Shown here: positions 45,877-54,181 of the stretch, in pieces | Numbering within the stretch: the stretch's first letter is position 1 | How the letters are laid out: each line of letters starts with the position of its first letter | From: Leptolyngbya subtilissima AS-A7 | GTDB lineage: Bacteria; Cyanobacteriota; Cyanobacteriia; Phormidesmidales; Phormidesmidaceae | DNA length: 64,000 nucleotides | NCBI RefSeq assembly: GCF_039962255.1 | Contig: NZ_JAMPKY010000001.1 | Location: 930,001-994,000 of the forward strand | Direction of reading: 5' to 3' | Position numbers and translations under genes: made by a program | Notes under the pieces: model-generated | What the model was told of the DNA's origin: nothing | Seen by the model: only the letters and a program-made list of their open reading frames with translations | Database searches by the model: none

Positions 45877-46644
45877 ATGGCCATTATTGCCCTCAAAGCC
45901 TGGTATCTCGAAGCCTACGAGCCGGTGCGAGATTTAGAGCAGCGGCCCCATGACCTGCGACTGAGCAAAAACAGCTTGCTGAAGTCGGCACTGCGGGCTG
46001 ATTTTTTAGACGACAGTGCCGATGTGAAGCAGTCGGCCTGGTTTCAGCGGTATCTCGATGGCGAAACCGTGGAGTTTTACATTGAGGGCAGTGGCGGCTA
46101 CGGGATTGCCAACATTGACCTGATCAGCCACGAGATCTACTTCACTAAGCTAGATGTCATGGCCCGCTTAGAGCCGATTGTCTACTTCTGCTATCAGCAG
46201 GAGTACAGCGAGTCGGCCGAGGCTCTGCATCAGGCCCTCACCGATGCGATCGAAAGCTTTAACAAGAAGTCTCGCATTGCCCTCACCCTAGAGGTGTCCC
46301 ATCGGCTCAGCGACGGCCCCGCTCGGCTCAACAGTGCTCTCACCCGCAAAATTCGCAAGTCGCTGCTGTTTGTGGCCGATGGCACCCCGATCGCAGCTGT
46401 GGATGGCAACACCACGCTGCTGCTGCCCAGCCCCCACGTTTGCGTGGAGATGGGCTACGCCCTCCAGGCAAAGCCCGCCGAGCAGATTTTGCTGGCCCAA
46501 ATGGAGCGATCGGACATTGTCGGGCAGTACCCCTTTGACCTACCCGCTCAAAACCGGCTGACCTTCAAGACTAAGGCCGACATTGCCAAGCAGATTCCTA
46601 AAGCCCTAGAGCAGCACCTATCTCGCTTCAATCTTTGGGCTTAG
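45877..46644 (+). CDS. Uncharacterised protein with a TIR/deoxyribosyltransferase-like motif
   Basis: The 255-residue soluble protein begins IIALKAWYLEAYEPVRDLEQ. Its C-terminal half contains SLLFVADGTPIAAVDGN, then LLPSPHVCVEMGYALQAKPAEQ, with ILLAQMERSDIVGQYPFDLP after it. An N/SPxVxxExGYAL motif followed by a hydrophobic strand resembles nucleotide-binding TIR-like and nucleoside 2-deoxyribosyltransferase-like domains, in which the Glu is catalytic. The N-terminal half is unfamiliar. The resemblance is by motif only; a cyanobacteria-specific family of unknown function is equally likely. Confidence 0.6.
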   Translation: MAIIALKAWYLEAYEPVRDLEQRPHDLRLSKNSLLKSALRADFLDDSADVKQSAWFQRYLDGETVEFYIEGSGGYGIANIDLISHEIYFTKLDVMARLEPIVYFCYQQEYSESAEALHQALTDAIESFNKKSRIALTLEVSHRLSDGPARLNSALTRKIRKSLLFVADGTPIAAVDGNTTLLLPSPHVCVEMGYALQAKPAEQILLAQMERSDIVGQYPFDLPAQNRLTFKTKADIAKQIPKALEQHLSRFNLWA

Positions 46645-46852
46645 CGACGTTGTTAGGATGGCACCTGTAGACGAGTGGAAGTAGGGCGATCGCAAAGCGT
46701 CCCCTTAGGGGAATCGCTCGTCAGGGCCGGTCTTTGACCATCGCTCGGGTTGCCAACACTTGAGATTGTGCGGCGAATCACGGTGTCGGTTAAGAGCTGT
46801 GCTCTAAAGTAGGAAAAACTTAGCCCAACCACGCCTCTTTTCAGGAAGCCCC

Positions 46853-47542
46853 ATGTTAGATGTCCCCGATCTGCTCAGACTGCTGCACCCGTTTCTGGCT
46901 GTTACGGTGGTGATGCCGCTGATTGGCGTAGCTGTTTATTTTGCGGTGCAGACCCGCCAGCGGCGTTTAGCCGTCGCCGACAAAGCCAAAACCACTATTT
47001 CTCCAGTGGTGGGCAAAGAGCATGTGCGGGTTGGGCAATGGCTGTCCGGGGCAGTGGTGAGTTTAGTGCTCTTAGGTTTAGCCCATCCAATTTTCAAGAC
47101 CCTTTCCCAAGAAAATGTCTGGGCTGAAGACCTCTTTCGAGGGGTGTTTGTGGTGGCTATGTACGCATTCACCCTAGGAGCTTTGGTGCTGCTGTATCGC
47201 TCCAGCAACCGGGTTTGGCGGGGTACCTTTGCGACCTTGACCGGCATGGGGCTCTGGCTGTTGGGTATGCAGCCGGGGGTGTTTCGGCGTGGCTATGAGT
47301 GGCCGGTGTCTCACTTTTACCTGGGCATGGGGGCGGCGATGCTGATGATCTTTGCCCTCGCCACCCTGCCCGAGATTTACAAGTCTAAGAGCTGGCGGCT
47401 GACCCACGCCGCCCTCAACACCGTAGCGGTGCTGCTGTTCATTAGTCAGGGCATTACTGGCGTGCGCGATCTGCTCGAAATTCCGCTGCAGTGGCAAGAG
47501 CCCTTTATTTACCAGTGTGACTTTGAGAACAAGAGCTGTTGA
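46853..47542 (+). CDS. DUF4079 family integral membrane protein
   Basis: The 229-residue protein has about five to six spans: LLRLLHPFLAVTVVMPLIGV, WLSGAVVSLVLLGLAHP, VFVVAMYAFTLGALVLLY, ATLTGMGLWLLGMQP, FYLGMGAAMLMIFALATLP and a last segment near AALNTVAVLLFISQG. The several His residues in spans recall heme-binding ferric-reductase-like membrane proteins. This arrangement fits DUF4079. It ends 66 bp before the UPF0182 gene and may be co-transcribed with it. Confidence 0.8.
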   Translation: MLDVPDLLRLLHPFLAVTVVMPLIGVAVYFAVQTRQRRLAVADKAKTTISPVVGKEHVRVGQWLSGAVVSLVLLGLAHPIFKTLSQENVWAEDLFRGVFVVAMYAFTLGALVLLYRSSNRVWRGTFATLTGMGLWLLGMQPGVFRRGYEWPVSHFYLGMGAAMLMIFALATLPEIYKSKSWRLTHAALNTVAVLLFISQGITGVRDLLEIPLQWQEPFIYQCDFENKSC

Positions 47543-47608
47543 TAGCGGCTCAGCCCGGCGGCGCTACAATCTAGGCACTGCTGGGGTAGGTGTCGATCCG
47601 TAGGGCCC

Positions 47609-50600
47609 ATGATCACTAAGGCATTTGCAAAGAGTCTGCCCCGATGGGGGTGGCTGGGTCTAGGGCTGCTAACTCTGATCTTTTTTGATGCGATTATTAA
47701 TCTTCAAGCCGAGCAGCTTTGGTTTGAGGAAGTCAACTACCTAGAGGTGTTTTGGCTGCGGCTTAAATCACAGCTGCTGCTCGGCATCATTCCTATTTTG
47801 TGCACCTTGGGCTTTACCTGGGGCAACCTGGCGCTGGCCGATCGCGCTCAGCCGATGGAGAAACCTAGCGATCGCCGCGATCAGGCCAGCAGTCTAGGCC
47901 TCGGTGGGCTGCTGTTGTTGGGGGTCACCCTGAGCTTTTTGCTGGGCTTGCAGCTGATTTACCAGGGACAAATTGCCGGCGATTTTTGGCAGCAGACCAC
48001 CACCCTCTACGATTCCACTACACCCCTGGCCCTGTGGCCCAAGCTACAGCTATTTACGGTCGTTGGCCAAATTTTCATTGCTCAGCCCTGGCTGCTGATC
48101 GCCCTGGGCATTAGCACCGTGGCCTTTCTGCTTTATCCTCGACAGCTGGGGCGACTGGCGGCCATGCTCATGAGCCTCGGCTACGGGCTAATTTTGGCCA
48201 AGCAGTGGCCGGCGGTGCTACTTTCTCTCGACCCGGTGCCCTACGGTCAGACAGAGCCGATCTTCAACCGTGACATTGCTTTCTATATTTTTCGGCTACC
48301 GGTGCTGCGCCTGCTCGAATTTTGGGTGGTTGGCGGACTCTTTTTTACTCTGGTCAGCGTGTACCTGGTTTATTTGCTCAGGGATAATACCCTCAGTCAA
48401 GGGCGTTTCTATGGCTTTTCAGACGCTCAGCAGCAGCACCTCTACAGCCTGGCTGGACTGCTGTTTTTGGCTACCAGCGTTAGTCACTGGCTAGAGCGCT
48501 ACGACGTGCTCTATTCCAACGAAGGCGTAGTGTATGGCGCTGGCTACGCCCACGTCAACGTGGTGCTGCCCGCCAACTGGCTGCTGTCGCTCTTTACTCT
48601 GGGGTTGGGGCTGGTCTTTCTCAGCCGAGGGCTGCTGTGGACCCCGACATACATCAACCCCATGCGCAAAGGTCCTCCCGCTGGTGTCGCTAAAGCTCCT
48701 CAGGGGTGGTGGGTGGGGATGGGGCACGCCAGCCTGCTGATCAAAGGCATCTGTGGCTACCTGGTGTTAACGCTGTTGGGCTTGGTGCTGGTGCCTGCTA
48801 TAGTGCAACGGCTGATAGTGCAGCCCAACGAACTTCAGCGTGAACGCCCATACATTACTAATTCTATTGCGCTCACCCGCTCGGCTTTTGATTTGGAGGC
48901 TATTGAGTCAGAACCCTTTGACTCTAGCGGCAACATCAACGCTGAAGACCTGGAGCAAAACGATCTCACCCTCGAGAATATTCGGCTGTGGGATTCGCGT
49001 CCGCTGCTCGATAGCAACCGTCAGCTTCAGCAGATTCGCCTGTACTACGAGTTCAAAGATGCCGACTTCGATCGCTACAACATTTTGAACCAGGACCGCC
49101 GCTCTGAGCGCCGCCAGGTGATGATCTCAGCCCGGGAACTCAACTATGAGCGGGTGCCCGAGATTGCCAAAACCTGGGTGAACGAGCACCTGGTCTATAC
49201 CCACGGCTACGGCTTTACCATGAGCCCGGTGAATACCGCTGGCCCCGACGGGCTACCGACTTACTTTGTTAGCGGCATTAACAACCTACCCAGTAATGAT
49301 GAGGTGCGCCAGAGCATTCCCATTGGGGAGCCGCGCCTATATTTTGGGGAGCTCACCGACACCTACGTCATGACCAACACCCAACTGCTGGAGCTTGACT
49401 ACCCCAGCGGCAACGAGAATGTCTATACCTCCTATCTAGGCCGGGGCGGCATCAATCTGGGCAGCATTTGGCGGCGGCTGTTGTTTGCCCGCTACCTGCT
49501 CGACTGGCGCATGCTGTTTACCGAAGACTTTACTGCCGATACGCGACTGCTGTTTCGCCGCAACATTGCCGATCGCGTGCGGGCGATCGCGCCTTTTCTA
49601 CGCTTTGACACCGACCCCTACCTGGTGGCCGCTGACATTGGTAACGCCTCGCGGCGGTGGGGCACTGGTCCGGTCCACGGCAGCCGTCCTCCGAGCACGG
49701 TCAGCTTTGAGGGCTTTCGCGATCGCGACCCCAACCTCACCGTCGAAAACTACGATTCCCAAGACACCGAGGGCTACCTCTACTGGGTGATCGACGCCTA
49801 CACTGTCAGCGGTCGCTACCCCTACTCTGACCCCGGCGACAACGATTTCAACTACATTCGCAATTCGGTCAAGGTAGTAGTTGACGCCTACAACGGAGCA
49901 ATCAGCTTCTTTATCGCTGACCCCAACGACCCCATCACTCAAACCTGGAGTCAGCTGCTGCCCGCCATGTTTGAGCCGCTAGAGGCCATGCCCGATAGCC
50001 TGCGCACCCATATCCGTTATCCGCAGGATCTGTTTTCGGTGCAGGCCGACTCGCTCATGACCTACCACATGACTGATCCCCAGGTGTTTTACAACCGGGA
50101 AGACCAGTGGCGCGCCCCCAGCGAAATCTACGCTAAAGAGTCACAACAGGTCGAGCCCTACTACCTAATCATGAAGTTGCCCCAGGAAGACACCGAGGAG
50201 TTTGTGCTGCTGCGGCTGTTCACCCCGGCCCAGCGCAACAACCTCATTGCCTGGCTGGCTGCGAGGTCGGATGGCGATCGCTACGGGCTGCGGCTGCTCT
50301 ACCGTTTTCCCAAGCAGGAGCTGGTGTTTGGCCCCGAGCAGATCGAGGCCCGCATTAACCAGGATCCCGAAATTTCTCAGCGCATTTCCCTTTGGGATAC
50401 CCAGGGATCCCAGGCCCAGCAGGGCAATTTGCTGGTGATTCCCATCGAACAGTCGCTGATCTACGTGGAGCCCTTGTACCTCGTGGCTGAGCAAAATCAG
50501 CTACCCACCCTGACTCGGGTGATTTTGGTTTACAAAAACCGTATTGCCATGGCTCCCACGCTACAAGCGGTGCTGTCGGCGGTGTTTTTAGAGGAGCCCG

Positions 50601-50740
50601 AACCAGCGACCCCAATTTTGCGCGAGCTGGGGGCAGAGACTCCTGAAACCGACCCACTGCAACCCCTGCCGGGTATAGACACCCCCATCGGGGCTCCGGC
50701 GGAGGGGGGCTTGTTGGAGGGACTGCCGGAGGGGGAGTGA
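47609..50740 (+). CDS. UPF0182 family large membrane protein
   Basis: The 1043-residue protein has about seven N-terminal hydrophobic spans (to about residue 410), the first carrying FFDAIINLQAEQLWFEEVNY. A long extracytoplasmic domain follows (from LQRERPYITNSIALTRSAFDL), with the family stretches TWVNEHLVYTHGYGFTMSPV and HIRYPQDLFSVQADSLMTYH. The C-terminus is acidic and Pro/Gly-rich. UPF0182 (COG1615) is widespread in cyanobacteria and Actinobacteria, with no established function. The length is normal for the family. Confidence 0.93.
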   Translation: MITKAFAKSLPRWGWLGLGLLTLIFFDAIINLQAEQLWFEEVNYLEVFWLRLKSQLLLGIIPILCTLGFTWGNLALADRAQPMEKPSDRRDQASSLGLGGLLLLGVTLSFLLGLQLIYQGQIAGDFWQQTTTLYDSTTPLALWPKLQLFTVVGQIFIAQPWLLIALGISTVAFLLYPRQLGRLAAMLMSLGYGLILAKQWPAVLLSLDPVPYGQTEPIFNRDIAFYIFRLPVLRLLEFWVVGGLFFTLVSVYLVYLLRDNTLSQGRFYGFSDAQQQHLYSLAGLLFLATSVSHWLERYDVLYSNEGVVYGAGYAHVNVVLPANWLLSLFTLGLGLVFLSRGLLWTPTYINPMRKGPPAGVAKAPQGWWVGMGHASLLIKGICGYLVLTLLGLVLVPAIVQRLIVQPNELQRERPYITNSIALTRSAFDLEAIESEPFDSSGNINAEDLEQNDLTLENIRLWDSRPLLDSNRQLQQIRLYYEFKDADFDRYNILNQDRRSERRQVMISARELNYERVPEIAKTWVNEHLVYTHGYGFTMSPVNTAGPDGLPTYFVSGINNLPSNDEVRQSIPIGEPRLYFGELTDTYVMTNTQLLELDYPSGNENVYTSYLGRGGINLGSIWRRLLFARYLLDWRMLFTEDFTADTRLLFRRNIADRVRAIAPFLRFDTDPYLVAADIGNASRRWGTGPVHGSRPPSTVSFEGFRDRDPNLTVENYDSQDTEGYLYWVIDAYTVSGRYPYSDPGDNDFNYIRNSVKVVVDAYNGAISFFIADPNDPITQTWSQLLPAMFEPLEAMPDSLRTHIRYPQDLFSVQADSLMTYHMTDPQVFYNREDQWRAPSEIYAKESQQVEPYYLIMKLPQEDTEEFVLLRLFTPAQRNNLIAWLAARSDGDRYGLRLLYRFPKQELVFGPEQIEARINQDPEISQRISLWDTQGSQAQQGNLLVIPIEQSLIYVEPLYLVAEQNQLPTLTRVILVYKNRIAMAPTLQAVLSAVFLEEPEPATPILRELGAETPETDPLQPLPGIDTPIGAPAEGGLLEGLPEGE

Positions 50741-50744
50741 CTGC

Positions 50745-51254
50745 TTAGGGTCGATCTAAAAACTGCGCCAGCAGCTCTTTGGCGGGCTCTACCATCGCCC
50801 AGGTGCCATCGGCCTGGCGGCGGAGGGTGGCGAAGGCCACGGTGTTGCCGCTGCCAATGGTCTCACCCTGGGACAGGTCGCCCAGCTTCACCTGGCGCAG
50901 CCCGCAGAGGCGAAACAGGTAGGCCGGCACATCTGGGCTCGACAAAATGATGCACTGGTCGGCGTTGCCTTCGGCAGGTTGCACCTGACCATCAAACGGC
51001 ATAAACACTCGATTGCCCTTGAGATCGACCGTAATGTCGCCTAGGCCGCTCTGTACTGAGTATCCTGCCAGGCGATCGCCGGGCTGCAGCGCCCACTTTT
51101 GGTGCAGGGTGACGTTGCGCGGGCTGGGCTCTGGGCGAGAACCGGAGCAGGCCGTAGTCAGCAGCACGAGGGCCAGAGTCATTCCCTGCCAAGGCCTCCA
51201 CCCTAACTGATGGCCGCTGTCTATCCTCGTCCTTGACTCTGTCTTGGCGCCCAT
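50745..51254 (-). CDS. Cyanobacterial putative lipoprotein of unknown function
   Basis: About 169 residues. A leader, WQGMTLALVLLTTACSGS, suggests a lipoprotein signal with Cys at the cleavage point. The mature part is a small beta domain: GDRLAGYSVQSGLGDITVDL, NRVFMPFDGQVQPAE, LFRLCGLRQVKLGDLSQGET and TVAFATLRRQADGTWAMVEP. The pattern recalls lipoyl/M23-like barrels but lacks metal ligands. Starts at 51278 and 51362 are also open; none has a strong ribosome-binding site. It is convergent with UPF0182, four bases from its stop. Confidence 0.7.
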   Translation of the reverse strand: MGAKTESRTRIDSGHQLGWRPWQGMTLALVLLTTACSGSRPEPSPRNVTLHQKWALQPGDRLAGYSVQSGLGDITVDLKGNRVFMPFDGQVQPAEGNADQCIILSSPDVPAYLFRLCGLRQVKLGDLSQGETIGSGNTVAFATLRRQADGTWAMVEPAKELLAQFLDRP

Positions 51255-51397
51255 TGCTCGTCGGCTATAAATACACATGAACTTTAGTTCATTTATACTG
51301 AATATGCCATTATTTTTTGGGATAGATAGGGGCATAGCCCAATTGCGTCTAGAGCAGGCCAAGGCGCTAGGATATTAGGGCCATTTGGAGGCCCGCT

Positions 51398-52336
51398 GTG
51401 TTTTTTAGCGTTGTTACCCCCGCCTACAATCGCCAGCCCATTCTCGAAAAGTGCTTGCGTGCCCTTGAGAACCAGGTCTTTGACTCCGCCCTAATTACTG
51501 ACTACGAACTGGTAGTGGTAGATGACGGCTCTACCGATGGCACGATCGAGTGGCTACAAGCCGCTGCTGCCGAGTTTCCCCACGTGCGGCTAGTGGAGCG
51601 TCACCACCAAGGGGCGGCGGCGGCCCGCAACTACGGAGTGCAGGTGGCCCAGGGAGACACTATTGTCTTTGTGGACAGCGATGTGATTATGCCGCCGGGC
51701 AGTCTCCAAGCCCACGCCCAGGCCCTAGCCGACGCCTACCAGCGGTTAGGAGACGATCGCGTATTCACCGCCGGTCGCTTGGTCAATACCAGCAACTTTG
51801 AACAGCCCACCGCCGAACCCGTCAAGGTGACGGATTTCTCCAACGCCTTTTTTGATACGGCTAACCTGGCGATCGCCCGCCACTGGCTGCTGACCGCTGG
51901 CCTGTTCGACACCGAGTTTAGCCAGTACGGCTGGGAGGATTTAGAACTGGGAGTGCGGCTCAAAAATCTGGGTGTCACTATGGTCAAAGTGCCCGAAGCC
52001 GTGGGCTACCACTACCACCCACCCTTTTCCCTCGATCAAATTCCCAAGATGATTGACCAAGAAATTCAGCGAGGCCGCATGGGAGCGATCTTTTACCAGA
52101 AGCACCCCACCCGCGAGGTGCGCATGATGATTCAGATGACCTGGCTGCACCGACTGCTGTGGGGGCTGCTCACCGCTGGCGGGCGATTGAACGAGCGCAC
52201 CATGGCCCCTCTATTGCGCTGGCTGATTGCCCAAGGCAAGCCCCGCGTGGCTTTGGAACTGGCGCGGGTGTTTCTCAACTGGTATACGGTGCAGGGGGTG
52301 TATGCCGCCTACAGCGAACTTCAGCAGCAGGGATAG
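51398..52336 (+). CDS. Family 2 glycosyltransferase
   Basis: The 312-residue GT-A enzyme starts at GTG six bases after GGAGG. Its N-terminus has FFSVVTPAYNRQPILEKCLR and VVVDDGSTDGTIEWLQ. The sugar-nucleotide part has GAAAARNYGVQVAQGDTIVF, then VDSDVIMPPG with the DxD motif. The acceptor region has FSQYGWEDLELGVRLKNLGV, with the ED motif. No membrane span is evident. It probably works in polysaccharide or glycolipid synthesis. Confidence 0.92.
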   Translation: MFFSVVTPAYNRQPILEKCLRALENQVFDSALITDYELVVVDDGSTDGTIEWLQAAAAEFPHVRLVERHHQGAAAARNYGVQVAQGDTIVFVDSDVIMPPGSLQAHAQALADAYQRLGDDRVFTAGRLVNTSNFEQPTAEPVKVTDFSNAFFDTANLAIARHWLLTAGLFDTEFSQYGWEDLELGVRLKNLGVTMVKVPEAVGYHYHPPFSLDQIPKMIDQEIQRGRMGAIFYQKHPTREVRMMIQMTWLHRLLWGLLTAGGRLNERTMAPLLRWLIAQGKPRVALELARVFLNWYTVQGVYAAYSELQQQG

Positions 52337-52339
52337 AGG

Positions 52340-52403
52340 GTGTAGGGTTCAAGGTGTAGGGTTTAGGGTCGGTTTTTAGCCTCATACCCTAGACCCTATA
52401 CCT
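52340..52403. repeat. TTTAGGG-type inverted repeat between convergent genes
   Basis: An 18-base arm (52352-52369, AGGTGTAGGGTTTAGGGT) pairs with 52386-52403 at 16 positions. It occupies the whole gap between the glycosyltransferase and the small membrane-protein gene, so a bidirectional terminator role is plausible. It belongs to the family seen at 7695 and 43886. Confidence 0.75.
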
Positions 52404-52404
52404 C

Positions 52405-52611
52405 TTACATCAGCCACATTTCAGCAGCACTGGCGATCGCCATCGCCAGCATCCCAACTGCCAGATATTGCATCAGGGGCGGCTTAGCTTGCCGCTGTCG
52501 CTCAGTAGAGCGCAGGGCACCGTAGATGTGGGGTGCTCCGATCAGAAAGAAGAACAGTTGGAGGATGTCGACCTTCCGCCGCTCCAGCGTGAAATCGGAT
52601 TGGGGGTGCAT
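52405..52611 (-). CDS. Small two-span membrane protein
   Basis: The 68-residue protein starts MHPQSDFTLERRKVDILQ and has two hydrophobic segments (about 17-31, LQLFFFLIGAPHIYGA, and 47-66, YLAVGMLAMAIASAAEMWL). The ATG at 52611 is preceded by AAAGGAGA at good spacing, whereas an upstream start at 52707 is not. I do not recognise the family. Confidence 0.7.
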   Translation of the reverse strand: MHPQSDFTLERRKVDILQLFFFLIGAPHIYGALRSTERQRQAKPPLMQYLAVGMLAMAIASAAEMWLM

Positions 52612-52986
52612 CGGAAACTCTCCTTTGAGGTTGGCACTAAACGTTGGCCGTCGTGACCAGGCCCAATGTAACACAGCATTAAAAAATGTTGTGTTATGTC
52701 GCAACATGATCGTCTAAGCTTTCACCCCAAGGACAGATCTATGGCAGAAGAACGAAAATAGAAGAGAAAAAAGTGAAAAAATGGCTGATAGGCTTGAGTT
52801 TTGGCATTTTTGGCTTTCCTAATTCAGAATTCACCTGTTGTCGCAGAAATTTGCAGTCAGCTTTGATTAAGCTCAATCGCAGAGCGGAAGTATCCGTAGC
52901 GCTGTCGTCCGGCTCTATAAGCGGCTTGACCGGTGAACCTGTAGGAGTTTAGAGCCGGATTGCTTGCTGCTGGAAGCAGTGTCTCC
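52612..52986. other. Gene-free region with a 10-bp stem
   Basis: No ORF is supported. The perfect inverted repeat TCCGGCTCTA (52908-52917) with 52950-52959 encloses a 32-base loop, and a small CTGCT/AGCAG hairpin (about 52967-52979) follows. It could be a structured RNA or a transcript end for the SGNH gene; no known RNA family was recognised. The rest is AT-rich promoter-like DNA for the small membrane-protein gene. Confidence 0.4.
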
Positions 52987-53982
52987 TCACCACAGATCGC
53001 TCAGAGGCTCATGGGTGGATGGCAGGGCTGAGTCGGAAGGACGGTTCCAAAGTTCGAGCAGGAGCTTAGCCAAGGCTTGGCTCACCCAGTCGTTGCCCTC
53101 GGGGCTGAGGTGAATGTGGTCGAAGTAGAGCTGTTCATGGGCCGTCTGCTGAAACAGGGGCAGACCGTCGAGGTAGGGAATCCCTTCGTTTTGAGCAAAG
53201 ACGGTGAGGCGCTGGCGGGCCACCAATTCGTAGTCGCGGGGGCCATCGGGATCAAGCTCGCGGCGCAGGGGAGTCATGGCGATCGCCAGTCGCCCGCCCG
53301 CATCTTGCACCACCTGGTTGAGCTGGCGTAGGGCCTCTAGGTTGACCCCCACGCGATCGCCGCCTTGGTCATGCAGCGCTTGCAGGGCGGGGCTGGGGGT
53401 ATAGCTAAGCCGACGCTGGACCACCTCCCACAGGGCCAGGGGCGGACGGCGGATGGGGTAGGCGGGGTTGCGTCCCAGTTCGTAGCTGTTAGGGGCGATC
53501 GCAAACAGATCGTCAGTATTTAGCACCACCAGCACCAACTGGGCCTCAAAGGTGCCAAACCGCAGCAGATAGCCCAGCTCGTTGCGCGGCCCCCAAGAGT
53601 TGGCCGAGGCGTTGAGCACCTCCACCGATTGCACCCCTGGCGGCTGTAGGTCAGCTAACGCCTGCTGCACCTTGACCGACAGCAGCTCGCTTTGATCGGT
53701 CCACCAGCCGCCGTTGACAATGGAATCGCCCACCATCAACACCCGTAGGGCATCGGTCGGGCGTTGGGGAGCCACCGCTGGCCCCCGCATCGAATATTGG
53801 TTAATTTCAATGCGGTTGCCCCGCCGCCGCAGATTTTGGTTGGGGGCCAGGCGGTAGCCGGTACGGGCATCGGCGACATAGAGGGGTGGGTTGCCCAGGC
53901 CATAGCGCACCCGCAGCAGCAGCTCGGCGATCGCGATCGCCAACACCCCAATTCCCAACGCCCAGAGCAAAATTTTGATCAA
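52987..53982 (-). CDS. SGNH/GDSL hydrolase family protein
   Basis: The 331-residue protein has an N-terminal hydrophobic anchor (about 3-25). The SGNH fold follows: block I LMVGDSIVNGG (Ser), block II SANSWGPRNELGYLL, block III VLVVLNTDDLF (Asn/Asp region), and block V FDHIHLSPEGND with the catalytic Asp-His. It could be a membrane-anchored acetylesterase or acyltransferase acting on surface polysaccharide; the nearby glycosyltransferase fits that idea weakly. Confidence 0.85.
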   Translation of the reverse strand: MIKILLWALGIGVLAIAIAELLLRVRYGLGNPPLYVADARTGYRLAPNQNLRRRGNRIEINQYSMRGPAVAPQRPTDALRVLMVGDSIVNGGWWTDQSELLSVKVQQALADLQPPGVQSVEVLNASANSWGPRNELGYLLRFGTFEAQLVLVVLNTDDLFAIAPNSYELGRNPAYPIRRPPLALWEVVQRRLSYTPSPALQALHDQGGDRVGVNLEALRQLNQVVQDAGGRLAIAMTPLRRELDPDGPRDYELVARQRLTVFAQNEGIPYLDGLPLFQQTAHEQLYFDHIHLSPEGNDWVSQALAKLLLELWNRPSDSALPSTHEPLSDLW

Positions 53983-54181
53983 GGTTGCCCCTATTGCAGC
54001 ACCACATTTTAGTCACATTCCCCAGGGTTGTGGCAGGGGATGGGGCGATCGCGCTTCAGGTAGGCTGGCCAGATAAACTCTGTAATGCTAACTACTCGGG
54101 AGAAATCGTGCTCACTGTTGGGCGATCGAGAACAAAAACTGGCCGTTTCAAATCACCTTCAGCGGCAGTCATTGACGAGCG

